Assembly (NCBI GenBank): GCA_030145195.1
Contig: JAQYVY010000026.1
Span: forward strand, 1-51,966
Reading direction: 5' to 3'
Source: Desulfuromonadales bacterium
Lineage (GTDB): Bacteria; Desulfobacterota; Desulfuromonadia; Desulfuromonadales; BM103
DNA length: 51,966 nucleotides
Under the pieces are notes generated by a model. The model was not told the origin of the DNA and did not search any database. It worked only from the letters and a program-made list of their open reading frames with translations. Shown here in pieces: positions 8,668-16,613 of this stretch (positions are counted from its first letter, which is position 1; every line of letters begins with the position of its first letter). The position numbers and the translations under genes were made by a program.

Positions 8668-8989
8668 GGGGTCACCTCGCTCTCGGGCCATTTACATTAC
8701 ATGCTTACAGAGGATAAATGAGTGAAATCTCATATCTAGAAATAATAACACATTCTAACTAAAATCCACTTTATCTCCAAAGAAGATATTGTGACCCGCC
8801 TATAGCAGGAATTGCTTGCAATATATTGTTAGTTATGAAAATAGTGAGTCGTTATGTGTAGAGGCTTGAGAAGAGTTACAGGGCAATTTAACGCTTTGTT
8901 TTTGTTGGATACTTGTCCTTCTCTTCGGGCCTACAGTCAGCGTACCGATCGATGCTTTCGACTCATCCTTCAAAGGGATCTGCCGTTCT
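8668..8989. other. Intergenic region between divergent glgP and gspA-like genes
   Basis: This AT-rich stretch contains no convincing gene, repeat or terminator. It should hold the promoters of the two divergent transcripts. AAAGGGA at about 8970 is the likely ribosome site for the downstream gene. Confidence 0.5.
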
Positions 8990-10561
8990 ATGTATGAAAC
9001 TTTTTTTTCCTTCGCTGAAAAGCCTTTTACGCTGACCCCCAATCCGCGTTTTCTGTTCCTGAGTCATACCCACAATGAAGTTTATGCCCATCTCCTTTAC
9101 GGCATCGATAACCGGGTCGGTTTTATTGAGGTAACAGGTGAGGTTGGCACCGGTAAGACCACGATTTTGCGGACTTTGTTATCGCGTCTAGATGACAGTA
9201 AGTATCGGGTTGCTTTCATTTTTAACCCGAAGTTGCGTGCCACTGAGTTGCTGCAGGTGATTAATCGCGAATTCGGTCTGGTTGATTCTGGAGCTGGCGC
9301 GCCGGAGCTGATCGCTGCTCTCAATGACTTCCTGCTTGAGGAAAACCGCGCAGGTCGGACGCCGGTGTTGGTGATTGACGAGGCGCAAAATCTGTCCGGG
9401 GAAGTTTTAGAGCAGATTCGCTTACTTTCAAACCTTGAGACCGAAACCGACAAGCTTATTCAGATTGTCCTGGTCGGTCAGCCTGAGCTGAGACAGCACT
9501 TGAATGATCATAGCCTGCGTCAGTTTAATCAGCGCATTGCTGTGCGTTGCCGCTTGTTGCCGCTAAATCGAGAGGAAACCTCAGCTTACATTTCGAATCG
9601 GCTCAAAGTCGCGGGCGGTTCGGATCATGGTGTGTTCTCACCGGGGTCTGTGGCCAGGATTTTTCAATGCTCTGGTGGGATTCCGCGCCGGATCAACCTG
9701 ATCTGCGATCGGGCTCTGTTGATCGCTTATACTGAAGAACAGCATCGCGTTACCGCTGCTCATGTCAAACAATCAGTACAGGAAATAGACGGTACGACAA
9801 ACAGTTCGATCATGTCCTTGTCTCCCTGGACGCTGGCGGCTTCTGCTGCGGCGCTTATTGTGCTTCTGGCCTCGGGTGTTTATCTCTTGCCGGGTGTAAT
9901 CAATAATCCTTCAGCCGTTTCTGCCGCACCGCCTGATGCTTCACCCAAAATCACGAGTCAGGCTCCCCAGGTTTCCGGTGTTGTTGCCAGTTGCAATGCG
10001 ATCTTTGAACTTTGGGGCAGCTCTTTGCTGTCAGCTGGGACTCTTGCTGCCGGCTTCGATTTCGATTACGAGTTTGCCGCCCGCGATCTTGATCTGCTTC
10101 GTTTACGTGGCTCTTTTGCCGACTTGCAGCGCTTGAACATGCCGTTGCTGATTCCGTTGTCAGAAGAGCAGGGTGGTGGCTATCTTGCCGTGACCGGGAA
10201 AACCCCTGCCGGTGACTGGAGAGTCGCTCCAGCCTACTTGGGGCGAGATCACCTGAACGCTGATGAATTGAGTGCTCTCGGCATGCGCATTGCGCTGGTG
10301 CCGTGGAAGGACTTTGCCTCGATCGGCTATGTCTCTATTCCAGGGACCACCGGTGAAAAGGTGCGTCGGTTGCAGTTCTTGCTCGGTTTGACCGGTTGCC
10401 TGGAGGTCCCGACCACTGGTCGTTACGATGCGACGACCATAGAGTGCATCAAGAGGTTTCAGCGAGATCACGGTCTGGTTATTGATGGGCTGGTCGGGCC
10501 GAGAACGTTGATGTTGATTTATCAGGCTGCTGGCAATTATGACACCCCACACTTCTCTTGA
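8990..10561 (+). CDS. gspA: GspA/ExeA-like AAA ATPase with peptidoglycan-binding domain
   Basis: A 523-residue inner-membrane ATPase. The N-terminal AAA domain opens with the typical YETFFSFAEKPFTLTPNPRFLF, and has Walker A GEVGTGKTT (Lys56) and Walker B VLVIDEAQN. One membrane segment lies at about 278-300 (LAASAAALIVLLASGVYLL), followed by a periplasmic region and a C-terminal PF01471-type peptidoglycan-binding domain (KVRRLQFLLG to DGLVGPRTL). In type II secretion, ExeA with ExeB helps the secretin assemble through peptidoglycan. Here only the A/B pair is present, followed 15 bases later by the B partner, so a role in another secretin or pilus system is equally possible. Confidence 0.88.
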   Translation: MYETFFSFAEKPFTLTPNPRFLFLSHTHNEVYAHLLYGIDNRVGFIEVTGEVGTGKTTILRTLLSRLDDSKYRVAFIFNPKLRATELLQVINREFGLVDSGAGAPELIAALNDFLLEENRAGRTPVLVIDEAQNLSGEVLEQIRLLSNLETETDKLIQIVLVGQPELRQHLNDHSLRQFNQRIAVRCRLLPLNREETSAYISNRLKVAGGSDHGVFSPGSVARIFQCSGGIPRRINLICDRALLIAYTEEQHRVTAAHVKQSVQEIDGTTNSSIMSLSPWTLAASAAALIVLLASGVYLLPGVINNPSAVSAAPPDASPKITSQAPQVSGVVASCNAIFELWGSSLLSAGTLAAGFDFDYEFAARDLDLLRLRGSFADLQRLNMPLLIPLSEEQGGGYLAVTGKTPAGDWRVAPAYLGRDHLNADELSALGMRIALVPWKDFASIGYVSIPGTTGEKVRRLQFLLGLTGCLEVPTTGRYDATTIECIKRFQRDHGLVIDGLVGPRTLMLIYQAAGNYDTPHFS

Positions 10562-10576
10562 ATTTTCTGGTGCAAA

Positions 10577-11284
10577 ATGAGCTCTATTGTTAAAGCAATC
10601 AAGAAGCGCGATGAGGTGACCCCGCCGTCTGTGGCGAATCTCGCTACCCCGGTGCAAAAAAGTCCCCCCTCTAGGCGGACTTTTGTCCCGCTCCTGGCGG
10701 GTGTTGTCGTTGGTGGGGTTCTGGTGGTCGGTTTTCTTGCGTGGCAAGAGGGTCGCGGTGACTCTATCGTGCCGATTGAATCTCCTACGATTGTTCCCGC
10801 GCAAGTGGCCATGAGCCCGGCGCAGCCTGCTCCTCCGGCTCCTGTGATTGAACCCGTCGCCAAGGATCCTGCTGTTGTGGCTGCTCCTGCGGAAATCGTG
10901 GTCGTTGTCATGAATGAACCTGAGCCCCGCAGTGCTACAGAAGAAAAGATCCTGACGGTGGTAACAGAACAAGCGGTGCCACTGAAAACAGCTTTGCCCG
11001 CAGTGATTCCGAAAGTCTCACCGGCAACAGAACCTCTGGTTGTCAGCACCGAGCCTGAGCCTGCTTTTACAACGATCTTGCCTGATGGGGTTGAACTGAA
11101 AGTGACGGAGATTTTCTTTCAGGATGGAGCTGGCAACAGTATGGCCATAATCAACGACTTGCCAGTTATGGAGGGGACGGCTATAGAAACAGCCATGGTC
11201 GAGGAGATTGCTTCCGACCATGTGCGGTTTTTGATCTCTGGAAAAGTTTATATCGTCAAGTCAAGTCTGCCGCCAGCGCAATAG
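10577..11284 (+). CDS. gspB: GspB-like protein, partner of GspA
   Basis: A 235-residue protein with a short cytoplasmic N-terminus, one membrane segment (about residues 37-56, FVPLLAGVVVGGVLVVGFLAW), a long Pro/Ala/Val-rich periplasmic linker and a small C-terminal domain (LPDGVELKVTEIFF to YIVKSSLPP). This layout and the C-terminal motif, with INDLPVMEG, match GspB/ExeB (PF16537-type). It follows the ATPase by 15 bases and the two probably form one operon ending at the palindrome at 11356-11385. The linker is compositionally biased and should evolve fast. Confidence 0.85.
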   Translation: MSSIVKAIKKRDEVTPPSVANLATPVQKSPPSRRTFVPLLAGVVVGGVLVVGFLAWQEGRGDSIVPIESPTIVPAQVAMSPAQPAPPAPVIEPVAKDPAVVAAPAEIVVVVMNEPEPRSATEEKILTVVTEQAVPLKTALPAVIPKVSPATEPLVVSTEPEPAFTTILPDGVELKVTEIFFQDGAGNSMAIINDLPVMEGTAIETAMVEEIASDHVRFLISGKVYIVKSSLPPAQ

Positions 11285-11355
11285 CTCAAGATTGTACTGT
11301 CTGCTCTCCTTTGTTTCCCCCCGATCTTCCTGCCAATTGACATGCATGAAATGCT

Positions 11356-11385
11356 ATTCGAGGGCTGCCTTGGCAGCCCTCGAAT
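11356..11385. terminator. Perfect 14-bp palindromic hairpin between convergent genes
   Basis: ATTCGAGGGCTGCC and its exact complement are separated by two bases. It lies between the stops of gspB (plus) and the small lipoprotein (minus). There is no T-run on either side, so it may act as a bidirectional block or a processing hairpin rather than a classical terminator. Confidence 0.6.
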
Positions 11386-11392
11386 GCGTACT

Positions 11393-11527
11393 TTAAGGTT
11401 GATAATCAAACTCATGGCCACAGGCCGGACACTTGGTTGTTGCTGTTGCGCTTGTGCCGGTTGTTGCACAGGCCGTCAGAGTTAGAGCAAAAAAGGCGAT
11501 AATCAGAAATGTCAGAAACGGTTTCAT
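11393..11527 (-). CDS. 44-residue lipoprotein with a CPxCGH zinc knuckle
   Basis: A small frame begins MKPFLTFLIIAFFALTLTAC and ends CPACGHEFDYQP. It has a basic N-terminus, a hydrophobic core and a lipobox LTAC, so Cys20 should be lipidated after signal peptidase II cleavage. The mature peptide is only 25 residues: a Thr/Ala linker and a C-terminal CPACGH that could bind one metal ion. AGAGGA lies about eight bases before the ATG. I know no named family. It lies on the same strand as, and about 500 bases downstream of, the cysteine-rich operon at 12013-15903. Confidence 0.65.
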   Translation of the reverse strand: MKPFLTFLIIAFFALTLTACATTGTSATATTKCPACGHEFDYQP

Positions 11528-12012
11528 TGGTATGTCCTCTCATGTGAAGGCGTTCGTTGTTGGTATCCTTGCGACGGGGCAGTGCTGTTTTTTATCTGTT
11601 TGCTGGCTCACTGTCTCCCTTGTCGCGACCCTGATGACAATCATGCCATGGGGTGTCTCTGCTTGAGTGAGTACGACGTACACTTATAAGTGGTTCCTCT
11701 ATTTAACTTCTCGCGACAATGTCCTTTTTTAAAAGTCATATCTTGTTTAATACAAGTGCTATGCCAAGATTTAAAACCCATTAAATACAATTATTTAATA
11801 GCTTTTTCGGGTTGTTGTCCTGGACTTCGTTGTGGAATATTCAACAGGATATGTTGGTTATCCCACAAAGGGTTGTGTGCAGAAGTGGGTAGGCAGAGAT
11901 CATGTCATGATTCTAAAGTGATGTTGATTCTCTGGAAAAGGGCGTTTGAGGTTGGCACATGACGTGGTTCGGGCATTTGATCGGGGGTAAGGTGAAGTTA
12001 GCGTTTCACGCA
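11528..12012. other. Gene-free stretch of 485 bases
   Basis: No frame here has both a ribosome site and protein-like composition. The middle (about 11690-11820) is very AT-rich and may hold the promoter of the small lipoprotein. I see no repeat family member and no clear terminator for the operon that ends at 12013. Confidence 0.45.
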
Positions 12013-12321
12013 TCAACGTCTCGCGACGCCGCATTTTGGACAATATTCCCAGCGCTCATACAGTGTGGCAACGCATGAAGCACAGCAGTTTTCCGGCGTC
12101 TTGTTTTTGTGGTACCGATGCGTCATCAGCAAGACGCAACCGGCAATCAGGTTCGCTCCAATCAGAGCCCAACCCAACCCGGGAATCTGGAGTAAGCTGA
12201 CGACCTGACAGTGGACGCAAGAGACGTTCCAGGCATTGACGATGAGTATGAGCACGACCACGGGTAGGCACCCAAGTATGATCCCGGAGCAACGTTTTGG
12301 TTTGCTTAAAGAGAAATTCAT
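12013..12321 (-). CDS. Small two-helix membrane protein with C-terminal zinc ribbon
   Basis: A 102-residue protein starting MNFSLSKPKR at an ATGA overlap with the stop of the gene before it, so translation is probably coupled. Two hydrophobic segments (about 13-32 and 50-68) precede a C-terminal zinc ribbon CASC...CPKCG; the loop between the helices has CVHC. It is the last gene of the leftward metal-linked operon. The function is unknown; the ribbon could bind metal or a partner protein. Confidence 0.75.
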   Translation of the reverse strand: MNFSLSKPKRCSGIILGCLPVVVLILIVNAWNVSCVHCQVVSLLQIPGLGWALIGANLIAGCVLLMTHRYHKNKTPENCCASCVATLYERWEYCPKCGVARR

Positions 12322-12575
12322 GCAGAAACATCCTTCTTGGGCTGGCCGCACCAGGGACAATATTGTAGCCAGAGATCATAGATTTTGTCGCAACTCTTGC
12401 AGGAGGCCCGAAGCATCGACCGGCAATGCGGGCAGACTAGCCAGCCCGATTCAACCCTCTCGGCGCAATCCGGACAGGAACCGGTTAAAGGTGCCGCCGG
12501 GGTCACGGGTTTGACGAATTCCATGCAGATATAGTAGCAGATAACCACCAAACTGAAGATGAAGATCATAAACAT
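12318..12575 (-). CDS. Membrane-anchored double zinc-ribbon protein
   Basis: An 85-residue protein starting MFMIFIFSLVV, with GTGAGGT six bases before the ATG; a GTG at 12587 is a weaker alternative. One N-terminal hydrophobic anchor is followed by two zinc-ribbon halves, CPDC/CPHC and CKSC/CPWC, a double zinc ribbon. It begins nine bases past the stop of the ABC ATPase and overlaps the next gene. No enzymatic motif is seen. In this context it may buffer or sense the transported metal, which is inference. Confidence 0.78.
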   Translation of the reverse strand: MFMIFIFSLVVICYYICMEFVKPVTPAAPLTGSCPDCAERVESGWLVCPHCRSMLRASCKSCDKIYDLWLQYCPWCGQPKKDVSA

Positions 12576-12583
12576 GTTTGACC

Positions 12584-13291
12584 TCACATGGCTTTAGGAA
12601 GATTGCCCGGGCGTTGGTCGCTGTCTTCAGCGAGGGCACCATCACGCAGGACTACGGTTCGATCAAACCATCTCTGGTTGTCGCGATTGTGCGTGACCAT
12701 GACGATGGTCTGGCCTTCCTGGTGTAGCTCAGACAAAAGATTCATCACCTGCAGACTGGTGGCTGAATCGAGGCTGCCGGTCGGCTCATCAGCCAGCAAC
12801 AGTGGTGGTTGGTTAACCAGGGCTCTGGCGATAGCAACGCGCTCCTGTTCTCCGCCGGACAATTGTTGCGGCAGGTGCCGCAAGCGGTCCAACAGGCCGA
12901 CCCGGTCGAGGATTGCGCTGGCGCGACGCTGCTTTTCCGCTGAGGTGAGTTTTGACACGACCAGTGGCAACATGACGTTTTCCAATGCGGTCAGGTAAGG
13001 GATCAGATTGTGCGACTGGAAGATAAAACCAAGGTATTCGCGCCTGAAGTCAGACAGCTTCTCTACTGAAAGGCTGTAGACATCGATCCCGTCAATTTCG
13101 ATCCGGCCAGAGGTCGGGTGGCTCAGACCGCCGAGAACACTCAATAGGGTGCTCTTGCCGCTCCCGGATGGACCCATAATGCCGAGGAAGTTGCCTTCCT
13201 CAATCTTCAAGGACAGCGCTTGCAGGGCGGCGACACAGTCGGCTCCGTTCATGTAGTGTTTTGTTACATCATTAACGTTAATAAGATTCAT
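12584..13291 (-). CDS. ABC transporter ATPase, LolD/MacB type
   Basis: A 235-residue ATPase with Walker A GPSGSGKST, the Q-loop region FIFQSHNLIPYLTALENV, signature LSGGEQERVAIARAL, Walker B LLLADEPTGSLD and the switch histidine in MVTHNRD. The ENV and DEPTGSLDS motifs are typical of the MacB/LolD/FtsE group, which works with four-helix FtsX-like permeases. Its partner is the permease 12 bases upstream (13304-14461). This class usually drives periplasmic mechanochemistry rather than solute import. Confidence in the biochemical class is high; the substrate is unknown. Confidence 0.93.
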   Translation of the reverse strand: MNLINVNDVTKHYMNGADCVAALQALSLKIEEGNFLGIMGPSGSGKSTLLSVLGGLSHPTSGRIEIDGIDVYSLSVEKLSDFRREYLGFIFQSHNLIPYLTALENVMLPLVVSKLTSAEKQRRASAILDRVGLLDRLRHLPQQLSGGEQERVAIARALVNQPPLLLADEPTGSLDSATSLQVMNLLSELHQEGQTIVMVTHNRDNQRWFDRTVVLRDGALAEDSDQRPGNLPKAM

Positions 13292-13303
13292 GGCGTATCC
13301 TGC

Positions 13304-14461
13304 TTAAAGGGCTCTGAGAGCTTCACTTGGATCTAGACGACTGGCGCGCAGTGCCGGTTGCAAGGCTGCCAGCAGACCGACGATAATGGCCGCAATCACG
13401 GCTCCGGCGGCGAGCGTTGGGTTCCATTGCCAGCTAGCCTCTCCGCTGCCAAGCAAGGGCAGGGCGACAATGGTTGCCACCGCACCGACCAGGTAACCCA
13501 GCACCCCGGCCAGAGAGCTCACGATCCCGGCTTCCATCAAGATCAGGCGCAACACATGACTCCGGCGATAGCCGATCGCGCGATAGATGCCGATCTCTCT
13601 GGTGCGTTCGCTGATCGAGCCCATCATGGTCACGAACACCAACAGGGCACCGATAATGACCACGGTTACGGCAACACCCCAGGCGAACAGGCGAAACTGG
13701 TCAAGCGCATGCATCCTAGTCTTGACGACCTGTTGGACCGCTTGCACATCAACTCCCGGTAAGACCGTTTGTAATTGAGCCACCATATCGTTGACGGGAC
13801 AGTCGTGGCAGAGCGCCGCGATCTCGACCATGCTGACAAGCCCTGGCTTGCCGAGAAGGGCCTGGGCGATCGGCAGAGAGGTGATCAATAGCTGGTCGTC
13901 TTGAGAACCGGTCTTGCCCAGCAAACCGACCACGGTGAAGGTTTCACCTTGAACCACCAGAGTGTCGCCCATCTTCAGACCAAGCCGCATGGCGACTTCA
14001 TGTCCGGCCACCAGCTCGTGTCCTTCTTTAACGGGTCGGCCGTCGATTGACCACCAGCGTTTCAGGCCGAACTCGATTTCTGGATCAACACCCATCAACA
14101 GGATACTCTGGCCTTCAAGCTGAACCGCACCAAGCACCTTGGGGGCTATGGCGGCGACGTTGCGCCGGTTGGGGATGTCGTCGATTTTGCTCAAACTTTC
14201 CTGAGCAATCTCTTGTGCGACCAGGTTGACGCCGCCCAGATTGATGCCGCCGTAGTTGAGTGCCAGTTGCTCATTGTGCGGTGTGATGATGATGTTGGCA
14301 CCAAAGTTCTCGAGCTCGTGTTGGGCTTTGCGGCCAAGTGCGTCGGTGAGCGACAACAACGTGACCACAGTCGCTACGCCGATCAGCAAACCGGTCAGAA
14401 GAAACGCGGCCCGACCTTTGCGGCGGCGAAGGTTATGCATAACGATATGTTCCAGGCGCAT
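13304..14461 (-). CDS. FtsX/MacB-like ABC permease with a periplasmic CHDC motif
   Basis: A 385-residue permease: one membrane helix near the N-terminus (about 18-40), a large extracytoplasmic MacB-type domain (about 45-265), then three helices near the C-terminus, with the family's EIGIYRAIGYRR coupling segment. The extracytoplasmic domain contains CHDC, a metal- or disulfide-capable motif not usual in MacB. A good ribosome site (AAGGA) precedes the ATG, ten bases after the DUF2318 gene. Similar permeases accompany DUF2318 proteins in Ftr1/P19-type iron systems (established for Campylobacter-type loci), but no Ftr1 or P19 gene is present here. Confidence 0.9.
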   Translation of the reverse strand: MRLEHIVMHNLRRRKGRAAFLLTGLLIGVATVVTLLSLTDALGRKAQHELENFGANIIITPHNEQLALNYGGINLGGVNLVAQEIAQESLSKIDDIPNRRNVAAIAPKVLGAVQLEGQSILLMGVDPEIEFGLKRWWSIDGRPVKEGHELVAGHEVAMRLGLKMGDTLVVQGETFTVVGLLGKTGSQDDQLLITSLPIAQALLGKPGLVSMVEIAALCHDCPVNDMVAQLQTVLPGVDVQAVQQVVKTRMHALDQFRLFAWGVAVTVVIIGALLVFVTMMGSISERTREIGIYRAIGYRRSHVLRLILMEAGIVSSLAGVLGYLVGAVATIVALPLLGSGEASWQWNPTLAAGAVIAAIIVGLLAALQPALRASRLDPSEALRAL

Positions 14462-14471
14462 CGCGAAGTCC

Positions 14472-14996
14472 TTAGTTGACGGCGGCGGTGAAGTAGTTCG
14501 CGCCGCGCTCTATGTCGTTTGCCGAAATGATAATGTCCTGACCAACCTTCTGTCGATCGAGGGGCGCTGGATTACAGCCACCTTTGAGCACATTGACCAT
14601 ATCGGTACGAAAATGTTGGTCACAGTTGTTGCAGACCATGTCCTCACCTTCCTGACGGTAACCTTTGCGTGCTTTGTAACAGACATCGCAGGTATCGAAC
14701 GCCGCCCGGATGACGCCGTCGTGGCTTTGAACCAGGAAGAAATCAACCTCTGCGGTTTTGCCCTGGAAGCGGTAGAAGCGGGCTTTGCCGTCAGCCAACT
14801 CGGCAGCTGGAAAGTGCAGTGCGCCGTCTTGACCGGCGGTCACCTGCTGGTGGCCATACGACGGCTGCGCCAGATATAGCCAGCCGCCAGCTCCGGCGGC
14901 AACGGCAATGACCAGCAGGATTGCTGGGATAAGCCACTTTTTGCCGGTTGTTGGTTCGCTTTGAAATTGTTCGCGCTTGTTTTGACGATCACTCAT
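14472..14996 (-). CDS. DUF2318 family membrane-anchored metal-site protein
   Basis: A 174-residue protein with one N-terminal membrane helix (about 22-42) and an extracytoplasmic domain. The C-terminal part carries CDVCYKARKGYRQEGEDMVC then NNCD and GGCNP, the cysteine pattern of DUF2318, a family often described as Fe-S-containing and found with FtsX-like ABC transporters near iron uptake genes. AAGGAG precedes the ATG by eight bases. It lies 49 bases after the HMA-domain gene and ten before the permease. The metal is inferred from family and neighbours only. Confidence 0.87.
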   Translation of the reverse strand: MSDRQNKREQFQSEPTTGKKWLIPAILLVIAVAAGAGGWLYLAQPSYGHQQVTAGQDGALHFPAAELADGKARFYRFQGKTAEVDFFLVQSHDGVIRAAFDTCDVCYKARKGYRQEGEDMVCNNCDQHFRTDMVNVLKGGCNPAPLDRQKVGQDIIISANDIERGANYFTAAVN

Positions 14997-15045
14997 CTGT
15001 TTTGCTCCTTAACGTATTGCTGGAAGTTCTCTTTAGCTCTATGGT

Positions 15046-15903
15046 TTAACCGCAACAACTGCAGCCGCTTCCGCCTTGTTTGAGGTCTTTTAGGCGGGGA
15101 TCAAAGATCGCAATGTCGGCACTCTTTTCCAGGGTGCCATACCAGTCCTGGAACTGTGATTGCTGCGTCTGCGGATCTTTGCTGCCAGCAAAGACGTTTT
15201 GGTCAAGGTTTTGGCTAATAATCATGTCTTCCCGCAAGAGCTCTTTGAATCGCTCTATGCTTCCGTAACGGTCAGTCATGACCTGTTCAAAGCCCTGATG
15301 TCTCTGTGTAAGCTCGTTTAAGCGCAGATCAACTTCACCGTTTTGGATAATGATGTTGTTTGCTTCTGCGGCCGTCAGCAATAGCTCGCGTTGTAACAGC
15401 TCTTGCCAGACCTTTTGCAATACTTCGCTTTGTTGACTCGGAGCTAATGGTTCGTTGCCGGTCTGTTGTTGAACAAGTAAGTCAAAATCATCCCTGGCAA
15501 TGAGCCGCCCGCCGATGCGAGCGATGTACTTCTGTCCGAGTTGTGCTTCTTCGTTGCGCAGTGCCAGGTACTCCTCGGGAGAAAGCTCCAGACGGACTTT
15601 GGCTGGATAGCCAGCAGTCGCTATGGCCTCAGCGATTGCCTGACTATCAATTTTCGCCGGGTCGAAAGTAACCCTGCCGATGTTTCTGGTCAGGTTGACA
15701 TTAACCGTTCCGACGCCATCCAGGGGGGCGAGTGCCGTCTCAATGTTGCCAACGCAAGAGCCGCAGGTCATTTTCCCAATCTGGTATTCAACCAGTGCTG
15801 CTGTTGCCGGATTGACCCCGGATGGTTTCAAAAACCAGACTGTTGCGATCACGCTCAGCATGGTCACGCCGATCAGAAGATAATTTTTCGTACCTAAGTT
15901 CAT
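15046..15903 (-). CDS. Membrane-anchored HMA-domain protein fused to a SurA-like helical domain
   Basis: A 285-residue protein. An N-terminal hydrophobic anchor (about 8-26) is followed by a heavy-metal-associated domain with MTCGSC (about residues 45-50) and the typical ATAGYPAKV end near 100. A helical region (about 120-250) resembles the N-terminal chaperone part of SurA-type foldases, without a visible PPIase domain, and the protein ends GSGCSCCG, a likely soft-metal ligand cluster. ATG 15903 is preferred, with AAAGGAC nine bases upstream; a GTG at 15909 is too close to that site. It heads the operon and is divergent from the CusCBA-type operon. Confidence 0.8.
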   Translation of the reverse strand: MNLGTKNYLLIGVTMLSVIATVWFLKPSGVNPATAALVEYQIGKMTCGSCVGNIETALAPLDGVGTVNVNLTRNIGRVTFDPAKIDSQAIAEAIATAGYPAKVRLELSPEEYLALRNEEAQLGQKYIARIGGRLIARDDFDLLVQQQTGNEPLAPSQQSEVLQKVWQELLQRELLLTAAEANNIIIQNGEVDLRLNELTQRHQGFEQVMTDRYGSIERFKELLREDMIISQNLDQNVFAGSKDPQTQQSQFQDWYGTLEKSADIAIFDPRLKDLKQGGSGCSCCG

Positions 15904-16613
15904 GTTCACCGTCCTTTTAGTTTGATGAATGATGTTTGGGTAGACGCAATCATGACTCTATCTATCACATTTTGTGCCAAGAATAAGACAGTGCCATAAG
16001 TTTATATAATCATTGATAATAGAAGCATATTTTTGTGTATTAAGATGACGCTAAAGCGAGCCAGACGTAGAATATTCCACACCTTGTTGAAGGTTATTCT
16101 GCAATTGAGTGCGTTGGCCTTTGTGGTAGTCAGGGGAGGGCAGCCATAATAAAGATTGTGTCGGCCACTAAGACACGAAGCCACCAAGAGGGCTGATTAA
16201 GAGAACAACCAAACCTCCCTATCTTGATAATCTGAATGCTTTTGAACATGACCAAGGTTCTCTTCTTGCCTTTGCGTCTTGGTGGCTAAGCCTATTTAGG
16301 TTGTTGTCTGTTTCAAAAAAGAGCCTTCAGCAGCACTGATTAAGATTTTTAACAACGACTCAACTGATTGTCCGACAGGAGTGCTAGAACTCGCCCAGGG
16401 CGATATTAATAGGATTTGTGGTAAGGTTTTTAGTAATTTATTACAGGTGTGTAATATCCTACAAACGGCTGTTGAATATTCCGCATTTAGAATAAATGGT
16501 TTTTCGCATTAACAGGCAAGTGACTGGTTTTTAAGCGTAATATTTTTTGGCACAGATGGTGTAAACAATTCTATTGAAGTGTAAAGATATAAAACTGAAA
16601 GAAGAAAGAGCCT
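15904..16613. other. Divergent intergenic region between metal operons
   Basis: This 710-base gap should hold the promoters of both metal operons. It contains the family B repeat at 16148-16297 and otherwise AT-rich sequence (about 15950-16060 and 16430-16610) without a convincing gene. I could not identify a metalloregulator operator by eye, and no metalloregulator gene is adjacent. Confidence 0.5.
16148..16297. repeat. Dispersed palindromic repeat, family B
   Basis: The left arm GGCCACTAAGACACGAAGCC from about 16163 and the right arm GCGTCTTGGTGGCTAAGCC near 16274-16292 are inverted complements. The first 40 bases are nearly identical to the copy at 4453-4500, including the lead-in AAAGATTGTGT. 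Confidence 0.75.
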
